In this document: positions 33,639 through 42,745 of the stretch, piece by piece
How positions within the stretch are numbered: position 1 is the first letter of the stretch
Layout of the letters: every line of letters begins with the position of its first letter
Assembly (NCBI RefSeq): GCF_026460885.1
Contig: NZ_JAOVZW010000015.1
Location: 247,986 to 311,985, forward strand
Length of the DNA: 64,000 nt
Source: Chryseobacterium formosum
GTDB lineage: Bacteria > Bacteroidota > Bacteroidia > Flavobacteriales > Weeksellaceae
Direction: 5' to 3'
Translations under genes and position numbers: made by a program
The notes under the pieces: generated by a model
The model's input: the letters and a program-made list of their open reading frames with translations, nothing else
The model's database searches: none
What the model was told of the DNA's origin: nothing

Positions 33639-35105
33639 ATGATTAAAAAAATAGCAGTTATTGGTTCAGGATTTTCAGGATTATCTGCTGCAGCTTATGC
33701 AGCGAAAGACGGTCATGAAGTTCATGTTTTTGAAAAAAACGATAGTCTTGGAGGAAGAGCGAGACAATTTAAAACGGATAACGGTTATGTTTTTGATATG
33801 GGCCCAAGTTGGTATTGGATGCCCGATATTATAGAAGATTTTTTCAATGATTTTTGGAAAACTTCTTCTGATTACTACGAATTGGTTTCATTAAATCCAC
33901 AATTTGAAATGGTTTTTTCTGATGGAGTTATGGCTGTTCCCCAAGATTATTCTGAAATGCGAGATCTTTTTGAAAATATTGAAAAAGGATCAGCAAAAAA
34001 GTTAGACGAATTCATGGACGATGCGCAATATAAATATGAAGTTGGGATGAAAGATTTCGTTACAAAACCTTGTCATTCTTGGTTTGAATTTGTATCTCCT
34101 AAAATTGCAAAAAGCGCATTAAAACTCGATTTATTATCTAATTTCCATCGTTTTGTAAGAAAATATTTCACAAATCCGAAGTTGATTATGTTAATGGAAT
34201 TTCCGGTAATTTTTCTCGGAGCTGCTCCTAAAGATATTCCCGCTTTATACAGTTTGATGAATTATGGCGGTTACAAATTAAGAACTTGGTATCCAATGGG
34301 AGGTTTTTACAAAGTGATTGAAGCAATGTCTGAAATCGCTGAAGAACAGGGCGTAAAATTTCATTTAAATTCAAATGTTGACAAAATTGAAATTGAAAAT
34401 GGAAAAGTAAAATCAATCGTTGTTAATGGAACAGAAATTGAATTTGACACAGTAATTGCGTCATCCGATTATCATCATACCGAAGAAAATTTAATTAAAA
34501 AAGAATATAAAAATTACAGCGAAGACTATTGGAAAAAGAAAACTTTTGCACCTTCATGTCTGATTTATTATTTAGGATTTAAAGAAAAAATTCCAAACCT
34601 AAAACATCATACTTTGTTTTTTGAAAATGATTTAGAATTGCATACTTCAGAAATTTATGAAGATAAAAAATGGCCTACAAAACCTTTATTTTATGCTTGT
34701 TGTCCGTCAAAAACAGATAAAAATGTAGCTCCTGAAAATTGCGAAAATGTATTTCTTCTAATGCCCATCGCAACAGGAATTAAAGACAATGAAGAAACAC
34801 GGGAAAAATATTTTCTTGAAATGATACAAAGACTTGAGAAACATACCAAATCATCAAATCTTTTATCAAAAATCGACTATAAAAAAAGCTATTGCATTAG
34901 TGATTTCAAAAAAGATTATAATGCGTATGAAGGAAATGCTTATGGTTTGGCAAATACACTGAATCAGACTGCAGTTTTAAAACCTTCATTGAGAAATAAA
35001 AAAGTGAAAAATTTATTTTACACGGGGCAACTTACCGTTCCTGGGCCGGGAGTTCCACCATCGATTATTTCAGGAAAAATAGCTGCAACCGAAGCCATCA
35101 AATAA
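33639..35105 (+). CDS. crtI: phytoene desaturase
   Basis: 488 residues. N-terminal dinucleotide motif V-I-G-S-G-F-S-G-L-S-A-A-A-Y-A with V-F-E-K-N-D-S-L-G-G-R-A-R, and the carotenoid desaturase C-terminal signature N-L-F-Y-T-G-Q-L-T-V-P-G-P-G-V-P-P-S-I. Introduces four double bonds into phytoene to give lycopene at the membrane. Second gene of the operon; crtB follows after 9 bases. Confidence 0.95.
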   Translation: MIKKIAVIGSGFSGLSAAAYAAKDGHEVHVFEKNDSLGGRARQFKTDNGYVFDMGPSWYWMPDIIEDFFNDFWKTSSDYYELVSLNPQFEMVFSDGVMAVPQDYSEMRDLFENIEKGSAKKLDEFMDDAQYKYEVGMKDFVTKPCHSWFEFVSPKIAKSALKLDLLSNFHRFVRKYFTNPKLIMLMEFPVIFLGAAPKDIPALYSLMNYGGYKLRTWYPMGGFYKVIEAMSEIAEEQGVKFHLNSNVDKIEIENGKVKSIVVNGTEIEFDTVIASSDYHHTEENLIKKEYKNYSEDYWKKKTFAPSCLIYYLGFKEKIPNLKHHTLFFENDLELHTSEIYEDKKWPTKPLFYACCPSKTDKNVAPENCENVFLLMPIATGIKDNEETREKYFLEMIQRLEKHTKSSNLLSKIDYKKSYCISDFKKDYNAYEGNAYGLANTLNQTAVLKPSLRNKKVKNLFYTGQLTVPGPGVPPSIISGKIAATEAIK

Positions 35106-35114
35106 CCCAATTAT

Positions 35115-35951
35115 ATGAAAAAACTTTTTGACGAACTTTCTTATAAGATCAGTAAACAGACCACAAAACAGTACAGCACAAGTTTTTCTTTGGGGATTTT
35201 GGCGCTTTCTCCAAAGATTAGAAATTCTATTTACGCAATTTATGGCTATGTAAGATTGGCAGATGAAATTGTCGACAGCTTTCATGATTTTGACCGCACT
35301 ACTCTTTTAACGAGATTTCGTGAACAAACGAATCAGGCTTTGGAAGAGAAAATTTCGTTGAATCCAATTTTACAGGCTTTTCAAGAGACCATTCATCATT
35401 ACAAGATTGATGTACAATTAATCAATCAATTTCTCAACAGCATGGAAATGGATTTGCAGAAAATCGACTATAATTCAGACCTTTATAAAGAATACATTCT
35501 CGGCTCTGCCGAAGTGGTAGGTTTGATGTGTCTTCATATCTTCGTCGATGGAAATAAAGAAATGTATGAAAAATTAAAACCTACTGCAATGAAGTTGGGT
35601 TCGGCTTTTCAGAAAGTCAATTTTTTGCGTGATATGAAAGATGATTATCAAATTTTAGGACGAACTTATTTCCCAAATGTTGATATTTCGTATTTTGATA
35701 ATATTGTAAAAGCTCAGATTGAACAGGAAATTTATGATGAATTTAAAGAAGCTTTAGAAGGCATAAAAAATTTACCAAATTCCTCTAGATTTGGGGTTTA
35801 TCTAGCCTATCGATATTATATTTCTCTTTTCAGAAAGATAAAAAGAACTTCAGCCAACAAAATAATTAATCAGAGAATCAGAATTTCAAATGGAAAGAAA
35901 TTTTCTCTCATGATGAGCAGTTATGTACAATATAAAATGTCATTCCTGTAA
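35115..35951 (+). CDS. crtB: phytoene synthase
   Basis: 278 residues of the squalene/phytoene synthase family. First aspartate-rich motif R-L-A-D-E-I-V-D-S (about 53-61) and second V-N-F-L-R-D-M-K-D-D-Y (about 172-182), then G-R-T-Y-F-P. Condenses two geranylgeranyl diphosphates into phytoene. Between crtI and an SRPBCC gene. Confidence 0.95.
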   Translation: MKKLFDELSYKISKQTTKQYSTSFSLGILALSPKIRNSIYAIYGYVRLADEIVDSFHDFDRTTLLTRFREQTNQALEEKISLNPILQAFQETIHHYKIDVQLINQFLNSMEMDLQKIDYNSDLYKEYILGSAEVVGLMCLHIFVDGNKEMYEKLKPTAMKLGSAFQKVNFLRDMKDDYQILGRTYFPNVDISYFDNIVKAQIEQEIYDEFKEALEGIKNLPNSSRFGVYLAYRYYISLFRKIKRTSANKIINQRIRISNGKKFSLMMSSYVQYKMSFL

Positions 35952-35986
35952 ATTTTCAAAAACCTAAATATTAACATAAATAAATT

Positions 35987-36448
35987 ATGATTCATCAACT
36001 TGAACGTCAGCAACAACTGAACTGTGATTTAGAAACAGCATGGAAGTTCTTTTCATCAGCCAATAATCTTTCAGAAATTACCCCTAAAGACATGAATTTT
36101 GTAGTCAGAACGCAACTTAGCGAAGACGAAATTTATGAAGGGATGGTAATAGATTATTACGTTTCTCCACTTTTTGGCATAAAATTAAAATGGCAAACTA
36201 TCATCGTTGAAGTAGAATCAAATAAAATGTTTACAGATTTTCAAAATAAAGGGCCTTTTAAAATGTGGCATCATCATCACTTTTTTATACCCAATGAAGA
36301 TGGAGTTTTGATGGTTGATAAGGTAAATTACGAACTTCCTTTTGGGTTTTTAGGTGAATTTGCACACAAAATAATGGTAAAGAAAAAGTTGGAAAATATT
36401 TTTGACTTTCGTTTTGATTTCTTAGAAAAAAAATTTAATAAAAAGTAA
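35987..36448 (+). CDS. SRPBCC-fold protein in carotenoid operon
   Basis: 153 residues of the START/SRPBCC lipid-binding fold, starting Q-Q-L-N-C-D-L-E-T-A-W-K-F-F-S-S-A-N-N-L and with the mid-motif K-M-W-H-H-H-H-F-F. No catalytic residues are evident. It starts 35 bases after crtB and ends 1 base before crtZ, so it belongs to the operon. Members of this fold next to crt genes may bind or hand over a hydrophobic carotenoid intermediate, but that role is inference. Confidence 0.85.
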   Translation: MIHQLERQQQLNCDLETAWKFFSSANNLSEITPKDMNFVVRTQLSEDEIYEGMVIDYYVSPLFGIKLKWQTIIVEVESNKMFTDFQNKGPFKMWHHHHFFIPNEDGVLMVDKVNYELPFGFLGEFAHKIMVKKKLENIFDFRFDFLEKKFNKK

Positions 36449-36449
36449 C

Positions 36450-36908
36450 ATGAATTTTTTAATTGTTTTAGTGACATTTTTTGTGATGGAAGGGATGACT
36501 TGGCTCATTCACAAATACGTGATGCACGGTTTTCTGTGGACACTTCATCGTGATCATCATGACCACAGCAACGAAGGAAAAATGGAGAAAAACGATTACT
36601 TTTTTGCCATTTTTGCAATTCCAACGATTGCTTTAATGTACTACGGAACAATTAATAATTTTAACGCTTATTTTTATATCGCGATAGGAATTACCTTATA
36701 CGGAATGGCATATTTTTTCGTTCACGACATCTTTATTCATCAACGTTTCAAGATTTTGAAGAATACAAAAAACCCTTATTTATTGGCAATTCGAAGAGGT
36801 CATAAACAGCATCATAAACATACAGGAAAAGAATACGGGGAATGTTTCGGCTTTCTTTGGGTTCCTGTGAAATATTTTAAAATGTTTTTCAATAAAAATA
36901 AAGCATAA
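36450..36908 (+). CDS. crtZ: beta-carotene 3-hydroxylase
   Basis: 152 residues, integral membrane di-iron hydroxylase with the histidine clusters H-K-Y-V-M-H, H-R-D-H-H-D-H, H-D-I-F-I-H and H-K-Q-H-H-K-H in the order and spacing of CrtZ. Hydroxylates the beta-ionone rings at C3 to give zeaxanthin. Stop codon directly abuts the ATG of the lycopene cyclase, indicating translational coupling. Confidence 0.93.
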   Translation: MNFLIVLVTFFVMEGMTWLIHKYVMHGFLWTLHRDHHDHSNEGKMEKNDYFFAIFAIPTIALMYYGTINNFNAYFYIAIGITLYGMAYFFVHDIFIHQRFKILKNTKNPYLLAIRRGHKQHHKHTGKEYGECFGFLWVPVKYFKMFFNKNKA

Positions 36909-37601
36909 ATGTGGCAATACACGTATTTGGCGATTAATTTTTTCACGATCATCATCTGTTTTATATTTTCTTTTCATCCGAAAATTAAATTTCACAGACA
37001 CTTCGGAGCATTTTTGCTTTCATCAACTATTGTTGCCACTTTTTTTATTGCTTGGGATATTTGGTTTACAGCAAATGGAGTTTGGTGGTTCAATGATAAA
37101 TATTTAATTGGAAAAAGACTTTTCGGTCTTCCCATCGAAGAATTACTGTTTTTTATCTGCATTCCTTTTTCGTGCGTTTTCACATATTTTTGTTTGGATA
37201 AATTTTTCAAGCTTGATTGGAAACCTTCTATTGAAAAGGGTTTCTTGATTATTTCAATTATTTCATGTTTTATTTTAGCCCTAATTTTTAAAGATAAAAT
37301 ATATTCCTTCGTTACCTTTTTGACAACAGCAATTAGCTTAACTGTTCTTTATTTTGCGTTAAAAGTAAAGTGGATTGGTAAAGCTTCTTTCATTTATTTA
37401 GTATTGATGCCAGGATTTTTAGCAGTCAACGGAATTCTTACCGGAACCGGACTTGACTCTCCAATCGTTAATTATAATCCTAAAGATTTTATCGGTTTCA
37501 GAATTTTAACAATCCCAGTTGAAGATACAGTTTACGGCTACGAAATGATTCTTTGGAATCTTTTCTTCTTTTATAAATTTAAAAAAAATGAGCAAGATTA
37601 A
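36909..37601 (+). CDS. lycopene beta-cyclase (fused CrtYc-CrtYd type)
   Basis: 230 residues, about 7 membrane helices, with two lycopene cyclase repeats: W-W-F-N-D-K-Y-L...L-P-I-E-E-L-L-F-F (first) and F-G-F...I-P-V-E-D-T-V-Y-G-Y (second, with P-V-E-D replacing P-I-E-E). This is the archaeal/Bacteroidota type unrelated to FAD-dependent CrtY. Cyclises both ends of lycopene to beta-carotene. Overlaps the photolyase start by 14 bases. Confidence 0.9.
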   Translation: MWQYTYLAINFFTIIICFIFSFHPKIKFHRHFGAFLLSSTIVATFFIAWDIWFTANGVWWFNDKYLIGKRLFGLPIEELLFFICIPFSCVFTYFCLDKFFKLDWKPSIEKGFLIISIISCFILALIFKDKIYSFVTFLTTAISLTVLYFALKVKWIGKASFIYLVLMPGFLAVNGILTGTGLDSPIVNYNPKDFIGFRILTIPVEDTVYGYEMILWNLFFFYKFKKNEQD

Positions 37602-38877
37602 TATATTCTGGTTTCGAAGAGATTTGAGACTTCAGGATAATACAGGTTTGAATTCTGCCTTACAATCAGATCAAAAAGTTCTCCCGATTTTTATATTTGA
37701 TACTGAAATTTTAAACCAGCTTGAAAATAAATCTGATCGACGAGTTGATTATATTCATCAGGTTTTAGGCGGAATGAATGAAGAATTAAAAAATCATCAA
37801 TCAGGAATCAAAACATATCTTGGAAAACCACTTGAAGTTTTTACAGAAATCATCAAAGAATTTGATGTTGAAACTGTTTTCTGCAACCGTGATTACGAAC
37901 CGCAAGCAATAAAACGAGACAAAGAAATTGCCGATTTCCTGAATAAAAATAATATTGAATTTAAAGATTTTAAAGATCAGGTAATTTTTGAAAAAGATGA
38001 AATTACAAAAAATGACGGTTTACCTTACACTGTGTACACTCCGTTTTCAAAAAAATGGAAAGAAAAATTTCATCAAACAGAAATTCATTCAAGTCAAGCA
38101 AACTTTGAAAATTTTCATTCATTTAAAGCTAAAAACATTCACAGTTTAAAAGAAATGGGTTTTGAAAAAACAGACCTTATTTTCGAAGAGCCAATTTTAG
38201 ATAAAAAAATTATAGAATCTTATAATCAATACAGAGATTTTCCGTCTTTAGATCACACAACAAGATTGGGAATTGCTTTACGATTCGGTACAATTTCGAT
38301 AAGAAAATGTGTAAAATACGCTTCTGAACACAATGAAACCTGGCTGAATGAATTAATTTGGAGAGAATTTTTCATGCAGATTCTTTATCATTTCCCTAAA
38401 GTTGTCAACAGTTGTTTCAAAGAAAAATATGAAAAAATCAAATGGCGAAACAATGAAGTTGAATTTAAGCTCTGGTGTGAAGGAAAAACCGGTTATCCTA
38501 TCGTAGATGCGGGAATGCGACAACTTAACGAAACAGGATTTATGCACAACCGTGTAAGAATGGTTGTTGCCAGTTTTCTTACAAAACATCTGTTGATCGA
38601 TTGGCGATGGGGCGAAGCATATTTTGCCGAAAAATTATTAGATTACGAACTATCTTCCAACAACGGAAACTGGCAATGGGCAGCAGGTTGTGGCTGCGAT
38701 GCGGCGCCATACTTCAGAATTTTCAATCCAAGTGAGCAAACCAAAAAATTTGATAAAGATGAAAAATATATAAAAAAATGGTTACCCGAAAATTATTCTA
38801 AAATTTCACAAATTGTTGAACATACTTTTGCAAGAAACAGAGCTTTAGAAACCTATAAAAAAGCAGTGAAAGATTAA
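37588..38877 (+). CDS. deoxyribodipyrimidine photolyase (cryptochrome/photolyase family)
   Basis: 429 residues. N-terminal antenna domain starts W-F-R-R-D-L-R-L-Q-D-N-T-G, C-terminal FAD domain has L-N-E-L-I-W-R-E-F-F-M-Q, R-M-V-V-A-S-F-L-T-K and N-N-G-N-W-Q-W-A-A-G-C-G-C-D. These fit class I CPD photolyase. Repairs UV dimers using blue light. Its start overlaps the lycopene cyclase stop by 14 bases, so it is the last gene of the carotenoid operon, linking pigment and light repair. Confidence 0.94.
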   Translation: MSKINIFWFRRDLRLQDNTGLNSALQSDQKVLPIFIFDTEILNQLENKSDRRVDYIHQVLGGMNEELKNHQSGIKTYLGKPLEVFTEIIKEFDVETVFCNRDYEPQAIKRDKEIADFLNKNNIEFKDFKDQVIFEKDEITKNDGLPYTVYTPFSKKWKEKFHQTEIHSSQANFENFHSFKAKNIHSLKEMGFEKTDLIFEEPILDKKIIESYNQYRDFPSLDHTTRLGIALRFGTISIRKCVKYASEHNETWLNELIWREFFMQILYHFPKVVNSCFKEKYEKIKWRNNEVEFKLWCEGKTGYPIVDAGMRQLNETGFMHNRVRMVVASFLTKHLLIDWRWGEAYFAEKLLDYELSSNNGNWQWAAGCGCDAAPYFRIFNPSEQTKKFDKDEKYIKKWLPENYSKISQIVEHTFARNRALETYKKAVKD

Positions 38878-38950
38878 TTTTTGTCTAAATTAAAATTTAT
38901 TTACAAAAATTTAATATTTCGATTTAACTTTAGGTACCACACCAACAATG

Positions 38951-38968
38951 CAAGGCATAGTATTTGCC
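38951..38968 (+). promoter_or_regulatory. sigma-54-like promoter (GG-N10-GC)
   Basis: CAAGGCATAGTATTTGCC: GG at 38954-38955 and GC at 38966-38967 with GGCAT and TTTGC around them, fitting the -24/-12 consensus TGGCAY...TTGC except for A before GG. About 47 bases upstream of ATG 39014. Confidence 0.45.
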
Positions 38969-39013
38969 AGTAGTAACTTACATACCATAATAACAAATAC
39001 ACTACAAAATAAT

Positions 39014-39430
39014 ATGAAAGTTACTGATCTAAAAATTAAAAACTTGGTTGAATACCAAAACGAGATTTTTACAATTACCGAAATTTACCAAAATAATAAC
39101 GATTATTTTGTGAAGATTGAGAATGATTTGCACAGTGTGTCATTATCAGCAGAGAAAATTAATCCGATTAAAATTACCGAAGACTGGTTAGAAAAATTTG
39201 GTTTCAAGAGAACTTATGCTTCAGATCACCAAATTCGTTACGAAAGACCTGAGTCATTTATTAAATATGACATTGATTTAAGATCCAAAAAACTTGTAGA
39301 AGGTCTTAAAATCTACGGAAACACGATTAGATGTAAATATATTCACGAATTTCAGAATATTTTTTCATCGCTTTTTGGTAAAGAAACGACTGCTTTTTTT
39401 AAGTCTTCTTTTCATAAAGCAGCTATTTAA
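39014..39430 (+). CDS. conserved hypothetical (Bacteroidota YIHEFQN-type family)
   Basis: 138 residues, no signal peptide. It resembles a widespread uncharacterised Bacteroidota and phage family whose members begin with R-I-G-N-(L/W)-V, contain a P-I-x-L-T-E-E-W-L-x-K-F-G-F block and end with Y-V-H-Q-L-Q-N-L-Y. Here the equivalents are K-I-K-N-L-V-E-Y, P-I-K-I-T-E-D-W-L-E-K-F-G-F and Y-I-H-E-F-Q-N-I-F. Function unknown. ATG 39014 is preferred over an in-frame ATG at 38948, because the upstream segment contains a promoter-like sequence and the family N terminus starts at M-K-V-T-D-L-K-I. Confidence 0.8.
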   Translation: MKVTDLKIKNLVEYQNEIFTITEIYQNNNDYFVKIENDLHSVSLSAEKINPIKITEDWLEKFGFKRTYASDHQIRYERPESFIKYDIDLRSKKLVEGLKIYGNTIRCKYIHEFQNIFSSLFGKETTAFFKSSFHKAAI

Positions 39431-39462
39431 AAGGCAAATCAAATTATATATATCTATTTTAA

Positions 39463-39490
39463 ATTTCCCTGACGAAAGTCGGGGATTTTT
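39463..39490 (+). terminator. terminator after 39014 gene
   Basis: TCCCTGAC-GAAA-GTCGGGGA with a GNRA-type loop and one wobble pair, followed by TTTTTTTTG. Lies between convergent genes. Confidence 0.8.
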
Positions 39491-39496
39491 TTTGTT

Positions 39497-40204
39497 TTAG
39501 CTAATTCTTTTCTTATTACTTGCTTCAACCCAATTCTTTTTACCACAGTTTTTACAATTTCCAGCAGAACCAACTTCTTTTTCTTCTGTAAATCCACAAA
39601 AAGTACAAGAATAATGACCTGAAATTTGAATATTTTGAATCGTATGATCTAAAGAATTTAGCATAATAGGAAGTCCAAATTTCACCATTTCGTCTTCAAA
39701 GAAAAATACACTTATTTCTCCGGAAACTTCTTCAATCGCAAATTCAATCTGACCCAAATGCGAAACGCTTTTTACTCTTAATTCAGCAAAAAATTCATCA
39801 CTTCCCAAATTTTCTTTTTTAAAATTATCAATAGCAAAAACTCCATTTTCAATTAAGTAAATTGCTTTTCCTTCAAACAGATTTTCAAGTTTTTTAAATC
39901 TTCCGATTAAAGCAGTAATGGATGAATAAAGAATAATAATTACTAAAAAAACAATCATCGAAGAAACAATTCCAACTTCTTTATAAAACATCGGATCTCC
40001 GGCTGCAGAACCTAAACCGATAATCACAACCAATTCAAAAATAGAAAGTTGCTTCACTCCCCTTTTTCCTAAAACACGAAGACTTATAATAATGGTGAGA
40101 AACATGATGACTGTTCTAAGAATGATTTCTAAAAGGAAACCCCAATCTTCTGTTCCCAGAAATAATTCTTTCCAGCTGAAACTTAAAAAAGCAGATAAAA
40201 ACAT
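39497..40204 (-). CDS. DUF421/YetF-like membrane protein with C-terminal zinc ribbon
   Basis: 235 residues: three N-terminal membrane helices (about 20-95), a soluble YetF-like DUF421 domain (I-E-N-G-V-F-A-I-D-N-F...L-R-V-K-S-V-S-H-L-G-Q-I-E-F-A-I-E), and a C-terminal extension with C-T-F-C-G-F (about 205) and C-K-N-C-G-K-K (about 222), a two-knuckle zinc ribbon. The zinc ribbon is not part of most YetF proteins. Inner membrane, function unknown. Confidence 0.87.
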   Translation of the reverse strand: MFLSAFLSFSWKELFLGTEDWGFLLEIILRTVIMFLTIIISLRVLGKRGVKQLSIFELVVIIGLGSAAGDPMFYKEVGIVSSMIVFLVIIILYSSITALIGRFKKLENLFEGKAIYLIENGVFAIDNFKKENLGSDEFFAELRVKSVSHLGQIEFAIEEVSGEISVFFFEDEMVKFGLPIMLNSLDHTIQNIQISGHYSCTFCGFTEEKEVGSAGNCKNCGKKNWVEASNKKRIS

Positions 40205-40383
40205 GATTAAAATTTAGTTGAGAGATTCAAAAAATAAGCCAAGGTAAAATTTAGCTTTTTTTATTAGTACTTGCAACAAATCCTTCAAACAAACGACAAA
40301 TTATCTAATAATAACTTAGAAAATAATTATCTTTACAAATCACATTTTAGTGATAATAACTATTCTAAAATTCAACTTAAATA

Positions 40384-41766
40384 ATGAATAAATTTCTTAT
40401 CCCCATAATATTTTCAATTACAGTCTCTTTAAATGCTCAAGACAAAAATAAAGCAGCAAAACTAGACAGCCTTTTTACGAAAAATTATGAAAATAAAACA
40501 TTCAATGGTAATGTTTTGATAGCTGAAAAAGGGAAAATCGTTTTTCAGAAAAGCTACGGAGTTGCCGATTATGAAACAAAAAGACTTTTGAATAATACAA
40601 CAATTTTCGAACTAGCTTCGGTTTCCAAACAATTTACAGCAATGGGAATTGTTTTACTTGAAAAGCAGGGGAAATTAAAATATGATGATCCCATTTCAAA
40701 ATATATTCCTGAACTTTCATTTTATAAAAACATTACAGTAAGAAACCTACTGAATCACACAGGTGGACTTCCCGATTATATCAATTTATTTTCTAAGAAT
40801 TGGGACAAGAAAAAAATTGCAACAAATAATGATATTATTTCAGAATTTGCAAAATATAAACCTAAAGTAAATTTCCAGCCTAATGAAAAATACGAATACA
40901 GCAATACAGGTTACGCACTTTTAGGTTATATTATAGAAAAAGCTTCAGTACAAAGTTTCGGAGATTATTTAGAATCCAATATTTTCAAACCTTTAGGTAT
41001 GAAAAATACATTTGTTTACAGAAGTAGATTTCAGCCAAAAGTTGTAGAAAATTATGCTAAAGGATTTATTGAAAATGATTTTGGATTTATCGTTTCGCCC
41101 GATGCTTTAGGAAAATCTTATTTGTCTTATTATCTCGACGGAATTGTTGGTGACGGAATGGTAAATTCTACTACTGAAGATCTTTTGAAATGGGACAGAA
41201 GTTTGTACACTGATAAATTGGTTAACGAAAAAGATAAAGCAATAATATTTCAGGGAGCAAAATTTAATAACGGAAAATTGACAGATTATGGTTTTGGATG
41301 GCAAGTTGCAAAATCACAAAATAATGATAAAGTTGCCGCTCATTCTGGAAGTTGGGCAGGTTATCTTACGTATATCGAAAGAAATTTATCCAAAGATCAA
41401 ACAATTATTATATTACAAAATATAGAGACTTCTAAAAGTAATTTTTCTTTACCGATTGTAAGAAAAATTCTTAATAATGAAAAAATTATTGTTACAAAAA
41501 TTAAAAAATTCACTTATTCTTCAGCAGATTTAGATAAATTTTTGGGTATATATTCATCAGAAAATTTTCCAATAAAGATCACTATTACTAAAGAAGGTAA
41601 TGTTTTGTTTGCGCAAGGAGAAGGTCAAGGTAAATTCGCGACAGAATCTTTTGAGAATAATTTATTTACTTTTGATCAAGCCGGACTTAGATTAACTTTT
41701 AATCCTGAAAAATCAGAAATGTTTTTCGAACAGGGAAAAAATAAAATCACATTTAAAAAAGAATAA
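40384..41766 (+). CDS. serine hydrolase (beta-lactamase-like, with C-terminal domain)
   Basis: 460 residues: signal peptide (cleaved near L-N-A-Q), the beta-lactamase-fold domain with A-S-V-S-K-Q-F-T (S-x-x-K about residue 78-81), Y-S-N-T-G-Y (about 171) and H-S-G-S-W-A-G (about 320), plus a C-terminal ~90-residue beta domain of the kind following many class C-like peptidases. Periplasmic. Paralogue of the lipoprotein at 4117. The next gene starts 1 base after its stop codon, so they form a pair. Confidence 0.88.
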   Translation: MNKFLIPIIFSITVSLNAQDKNKAAKLDSLFTKNYENKTFNGNVLIAEKGKIVFQKSYGVADYETKRLLNNTTIFELASVSKQFTAMGIVLLEKQGKLKYDDPISKYIPELSFYKNITVRNLLNHTGGLPDYINLFSKNWDKKKIATNNDIISEFAKYKPKVNFQPNEKYEYSNTGYALLGYIIEKASVQSFGDYLESNIFKPLGMKNTFVYRSRFQPKVVENYAKGFIENDFGFIVSPDALGKSYLSYYLDGIVGDGMVNSTTEDLLKWDRSLYTDKLVNEKDKAIIFQGAKFNNGKLTDYGFGWQVAKSQNNDKVAAHSGSWAGYLTYIERNLSKDQTIIILQNIETSKSNFSLPIVRKILNNEKIIVTKIKKFTYSSADLDKFLGIYSSENFPIKITITKEGNVLFAQGEGQGKFATESFENNLFTFDQAGLRLTFNPEKSEMFFEQGKNKITFKKE

Positions 41767-41767
41767 A

Positions 41768-42205
41768 ATGAAAATTATTACAACCTTAATTTTAGTATTT
41801 TCTTCATTAATTATCAGTGCACAAAAGATTTTAGCTCAGGAAAAATACGTTGGAACAATTAATGGAAAAATAAATATTTCTTTCTATTTAAAAATTGAAG
41901 AAACTGGTTGTCCGAATGTTATTGCTTCAGGAATCTACAAATACACCGATAATAAAAGCGGAAATTGGATTCTTCTCGACACTACTTTTTCTGAAAAAGC
42001 TCAACAATATACTTTTGTTGAGCATTATAATACTGGATTGATGTTACTGAAACGTAATTCTGACAATTTTCAAGGTTTATGGATTTCTCCGGATGGAAAA
42101 AAACAACTTAAAGTCAATTTAAAAAAGATAAAACAAACCAAATTTGAAATTGAAAAAATGGAAGATGAACTGGAAAAAGCCAATTACAACGCCAATGATT
42201 GCTAA
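41768..42205 (+). CDS. secreted hypothetical protein coupled to serine hydrolase
   Basis: 145 residues with signal peptide (L-I-I-S-A-Q or L-A-Q cleavage). The mature part has beta-strand character (Y-V-G-T-I-N-G-K-I-N-I-S-F-Y-L) with two Cys (one in the strand region, one terminal). No family recognised. Directly follows the serine hydrolase, probably translationally coupled and exported with it. Confidence 0.75.
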   Translation: MKIITTLILVFSSLIISAQKILAQEKYVGTINGKINISFYLKIEETGCPNVIASGIYKYTDNKSGNWILLDTTFSEKAQQYTFVEHYNTGLMLLKRNSDNFQGLWISPDGKKQLKVNLKKIKQTKFEIEKMEDELEKANYNANDC

Positions 42206-42208
42206 ACT

Positions 42209-42532
42209 TTATTGATGTCTGTCTCCTTTTTGATGATACAAAACATTATTTTTCGAAGAATTTAAGTTTTCATTCAAATGTTGATTGTTGAAATTTGAAT
42301 CAACTTTACTTTGATTGCGAGAAGAATCTATCGGAACTTGAACACGCATTTTCTTACCATTTCTAAAAACTTCACCTTCTGCAGTTCTGTACATTTGATT
42401 TTCTTTGTATTGGTTTCCGTCTGGTGCAGTAAAAATTTCTCCTTTATTTTTTCTTTGCTTTCTTTTTTGATTCAAAAAAATTAAAACTCCACCTGTAACA
42501 ATTCCTAAAGCTATTTTTACTGAATTTTTCAT
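42209..42532 (-). CDS. small membrane-anchored hypothetical protein
   Basis: 107 residues from ATG 42530-42532 (an upstream in-frame start would add 8 residues). N-terminal membrane helix (I-A-L-G-I-V-T-G-G-V-L-I-F-L) followed by K-R-K-Q-R-K-N-K and a short beta motif F-T-A-P-D-G-N-Q-Y...Y-R-T-A-E-G-E-V-F-R-N-G-K-K, then a Asn/Ser/Gln-rich disordered tail. The G-N-Q-Y and G-E-V-F repeats suggest two copies of a small beta hairpin. Function unknown. Confidence 0.7.
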   Translation of the reverse strand: MKNSVKIALGIVTGGVLIFLNQKRKQRKNKGEIFTAPDGNQYKENQMYRTAEGEVFRNGKKMRVQVPIDSSRNQSKVDSNFNNQHLNENLNSSKNNVLYHQKGDRHQ

Positions 42533-42619
42533 AAATAATATTTTGAGATTGTACAAACAAAACTTTTGCCAACAATTAAATCTGTGGTATCATTAAAATT
42601 TTAATCTAAAAATAAAAAA

Positions 42620-42641
42620 GACTGTCAATAAATTAACAGCC
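42620..42641 (-). terminator. terminator after SemiSWEET gene
   Basis: GACTGTCAAT / ATTAACAGCC imperfect stem; on the minus strand followed by TTTTTTATTTTT. Lies about 105 bases after the SemiSWEET stop codon. Confidence 0.55.
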
Positions 42642-42745
42642 TAAAAAACTTGAGTTAAAAACATAGATATAAATCTGGATTGATACTTATCTATAACTCA
42701 AAACTATGAAGTTAAAAAATCTTATTTTATGACCTTAATCATAAA

